This document shows positions 62,999 through 64,000 of a stretch of DNA of 64,000 nucleotides, piece by piece. The notes beneath the pieces were generated by a model. That model did not search any database and had not been told where the DNA came from. It saw only the letters and a program-made list of their open reading frames with translations. Position numbers and translations under genes: made by a program. Numbering within the stretch: the stretch's first letter is position 1; each line of letters begins with the position of its first letter. Origin of the DNA: an uncultured Flavobacteriaceae bacterium (GTDB taxonomy: Bacteria > Bacteroidota > Bacteroidia > Flavobacteriales > Flavobacteriaceae); the NCBI GenBank assembly GCA_947488435.1, contig CANKZG010000001.1, positions 1,108,308 through 1,172,307 on the forward strand, written 5' to 3'.

Positions 62999-63385
62999 TT
63001 ATCTTGATTTGTGATATTGATCTTGTCTAATTTTTACTGCTTTAAAAGAATAGGTGATTAGTAATAGTAACCCAGCAAGTGCACTAATAATACCTGCAAT
63101 TGTTATGTACAATGAAATCCAAAAAAAATGAGTCTCTAAAGTTTCATCTAATCCCGATACTAGGCCAGCTACTACAAAAAAAGCTACAGAGAGGTATAGA
63201 AATACAGAAGCCAGATTAATGCGTTTTAGCTGATTTAATTTTCGTTGCATTAATTTTTCCCCATGATCTCCTTCGGCTATCATTGTTTTAATCTCACTGC
63301 TTAACGCGACCATAATATGGGAGGTGGACATAAGCAATAAGCCAATCCCCGGAACTATTGTAATGGGGACATACCAATTATCCAT
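62999..63385 (-). CDS. Small three-helix membrane protein (DUF2721-like)
   Basis: A 128-residue membrane protein with hydrophobic helices near residues 7-28, 58-76 and 88-111. A linker with QRKLNQLKRINLASVF resembles DUF2721 proteins, though I am not certain of the family. It overlaps the upstream gene by 8 bp and is followed 17 bp later by the Rieske/ThDP gene, so it belongs to this operon. Confidence 0.75.
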   Translation of the reverse strand: MDNWYVPITIVPGIGLLLMSTSHIMVALSSEIKTMIAEGDHGEKLMQRKLNQLKRINLASVFLYLSVAFFVVAGLVSGLDETLETHFFWISLYITIAGIISALAGLLLLITYSFKAVKIRQDQYHKSR

Positions 63386-64000
63386 TATGATCTGTTTTAT
63401 AAGCTAGGAAAGCTTCATTAAAAAAAGTTAAAACATGCTCTCTTGTAATATTGGTAACAGGCAAAATACCTCCCTTAAAACCTTCGTTATGCCATTCACC
63501 ATATGTTAAGGGTTTGAAAGAAGTCGTCGCCATACTATTGTGCCCTTCATATCCGGAAATGTAAAAATAGAAATCGTTATTTGTAGCATCTGGAATTGAA
63601 AGCCCTAAACCCAAACCAATTTTATCAGAAATCATAGCAAAAGCACCTGTATCGAAATGATGTGGCCACGTTCGTATTTCGGAATCCAGAGTTTGCTTTT
63701 TAAGAAAGGTCTCTAACGTCAATTGTGCTAAAATCCTATAGTGCATAAGTTCTTCAAGCCTTCCCATATTAAGCAAGGTATACTTAAAATCAGCTGTAAT
63801 GGAATACGGAAGTTCATAATGAAACTTGTACACATAGGGTTTTGCGATACCTGCATTAGTAGTCATTTGTGCTATCCATGCTAAAACCTCAGCATGCGTA
63901 CTTCCATCTAACCTAAAATCGGTTGTAGTTTGTTTTGTTATCCATTCCAAACTGAAGTTATTGTAATTTAAGGCTAACACCTGTCCCTCATTGTTTAAGG
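63378..64000 (-). CDS. Hypothetical protein (5' end beyond window)
   Basis: The frame is open to the right edge, so the N terminus is missing; 207 codons are visible. The readable part is soluble with no signal (RLDGSTHAEVLAWIAQMTTN, WPHHFDTGAFAMIS, NDFYFYISGYEGHNSMATTS). The His/Asp-rich WPHHFDTG could be a metal site. I do not recognise a family. The end overlaps the next gene by 8 bp, so this starts, or continues, the operon of small membrane protein, Rieske/ThDP enzyme, K+ channel and antiporter. Confidence 0.72.
   Translation of the reverse strand, partial: LNNEGQVLALNYNNFSLEWITKQTTTDFRLDGSTHAEVLAWIAQMTTNAGIAKPYVYKFHYELPYSITADFKYTLLNMGRLEELMHYRILAQLTLETFLKKQTLDSEIRTWPHHFDTGAFAMISDKIGLGLGLSIPDATNNDFYFYISGYEGHNSMATTSFKPLTYGEWHNEGFKGGILPVTNITREHVLTFFNEAFLAYKTDHNG

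Noticed and set aside
1-64000. Mobile elements, prophage, CRISPR arrays
   Set aside because: No transposase, integrase, phage structural gene or regular repeat array was seen in any frame.

Overview
The window is chromosomal DNA of a marine-type member of the Flavobacteriaceae (Bacteroidota). The evidence is the low G+C, many promoters with the Bacteroidota pattern TTTG-(17 to 20 bp)-TAnnTTTG, several TTG starts, weak Shine-Dalgarno signals, SusC/TonB-type proteins, a GH16 laminarinase-like lipoprotein and carotenoid genes. Genes are dense and lie in short operons on both strands. I saw no insertion sequence, prophage, CRISPR array or rRNA operon.

Layout. 1-6.7 kb (minus): an RND efflux operon tetR-tolC-adaptor-permease, with the permease cut by the left edge. 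6.8-9.0 kb: polyprenyl synthetase facing lycopene cyclase. 9.0-13.8 kb (plus): a DtxR/MntR-type repressor and a complete metal ABC importer. 13.9-26.3 kb: envelope and secreted proteins, including an M1 peptidase, a PagL-like deacylase, a TonB receptor, a tricorn-like S41 protease and a GH16 enzyme. 26.5-27.9 kb: a TetR/SDR pair sharing a palindromic operator. 28-31.2 kb: DUF423, then an ECF sigma / HEAT-repeat anti-sigma / two DUF4097 genes operon. 31.4-34.0 kb: feoA-feoB and a small Cys-rich partner. 34.2-43.4 kb: housekeeping and hypothetical genes, including SCO1, RseP, tRNA-Asn, a NAD(P)H-hydrate epimerase gene interrupted by an in-frame TGA, a PAP2 phosphatase, and DUF6268 and DUF4202 genes.

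43.5-55.8 kb is the most unusual part. A TetR-led export cassette (ABC protein with a degenerate ATPase, HlyD adaptor, TolC) converges with a LanC-like cyclase. Upstream of lanC lies a 60-residue peptide gene with a GG-type Bacteroidota RiPP leader and a core of six Cys and six Ser/Thr. No LanB dehydratase is in the window. Next comes a TPR-CHAT protease-like protein with a Cys-rich lipoprotein, divergent from an ECF sigma / single-pass TPR anti-sigma-like pair.

55.8-64 kb: a YfcC-type carrier with an M20 amidohydrolase, then a minus-strand cluster of a gene cut by the right edge, a small membrane protein, a Rieske/thiamine-diphosphate fusion enzyme, a K+-channel-like protein, a Na+/H+ antiporter and a stand-alone Pycsar-type membrane effector.

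Several regulators sit beside recognisable operators: perfect or near-perfect palindromes overlap or abut the promoters of the three TetR genes and the DtxR gene. All functions are inferred from reading the translated sequences; no database search was run.
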